From: an uncultured Synergistia bacterium | GTDB taxonomy: Bacteria > Eremiobacterota > SpSt-956 > JAKJGF01 | Reading direction: 5' to 3' | Length of the DNA: 5,187 nucleotides | Assembly: GCA_937888925.1 (NCBI GenBank) | Contig: CALARM010001096.1 | Coordinates: 1 to 5,187, forward strand | In this document: one piece after another, positions 5,176 to 5,187 of the stretch | Position numbering within the stretch: the first letter of the stretch is position 1 | Layout of the letters: every line of letters starts with the position of its first letter | The notes under the pieces: model-generated | The model's input: only the letters and a program-made list of their open reading frames with translations | Told to the model about the DNA's origin: nothing | Database searches by the model: none | Program-made: the position numbers and the translations under genes

Positions 5176-5187
5176 ATGGCTAAAGGT
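5176..5187 (+). CDS. 5' end of a plus-strand gene (partial, runs off the window)
   Basis: ATG at 5176 opens MAKG and continues past the window edge. AAAAGGAGAG (5161-5170), a strong ribosome binding site with 7 nt between AGGAG and the ATG, supports a true start. The gene has its own promoter candidate and leader and lies behind a terminator, so it is probably separate from the serpin operon. Four residues fit many unrelated proteins, so no function is offered. Confidence 0.65.

Overview
This is an AT-rich bacterial window. It has strong GGAGG-type Shine-Dalgarno sites, tight gene spacing, a bacterial lipoprotein signal and sigma70/sigmaA-like promoter elements. It looks like ordinary chromosome of a low-GC anaerobe or Firmicute-like bacterium, but nothing here fixes the phylum. 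I see no tRNA, rRNA, CRISPR array, transposase or phage gene. There are five complete protein genes and two clipped gene starts, one at each edge.

Left half, read leftward (minus strand). A 490-residue protein of unknown function (850-2322) has a large soluble helical part and three C-terminal membrane segments. It is followed after 20 nt by a class I SAM-dependent methyltransferase (92-829). After another 67 nt come the first eight codons of a third minus-strand gene (1-24), which has a good ribosome binding site. The close spacing suggests one transcript.

Centre (2323-2733). This is a 411-nt divergent intergenic region with no convincing gene. It holds a 7-bp direct repeat and a near-perfect dyad that could be operator-like, plus a few weak promoter-like hexamers.

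Right half, read rightward (plus strand). An NTF2-fold SnoaL-like protein (2734-3267) has an N-terminal membrane anchor and a second, equally well-placed internal start. It is followed by a surface lipoprotein serpin (3289-4635), and then by a small GlsB/YeaQ-type membrane protein (4663-4902). Gaps of 21 and 27 nt and a hairpin terminator after the third gene (4904-4972) argue for a three-gene operon. All three products are predicted to be at or in the cell envelope. The inferred theme is envelope protection: the serpin would trap attacking serine proteases at the cell surface, and GlsB-type proteins are linked to envelope stress. The role of the SnoaL-like protein is unknown.

Far right. After the terminator come a candidate promoter (5054-5082), flanking short palindromes, a roughly 85-nt leader with a stem-loop, and the first four codons of another plus-strand gene (5176-5187).

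I found no clearly new multi-gene system. The items most worth a second look are the lipoprotein serpin with its predicted Phe-Thr bait bond and long P' side, the two competing starts of the SnoaL-like gene, the unassigned 490-residue membrane protein, and the structured leader at the right edge.
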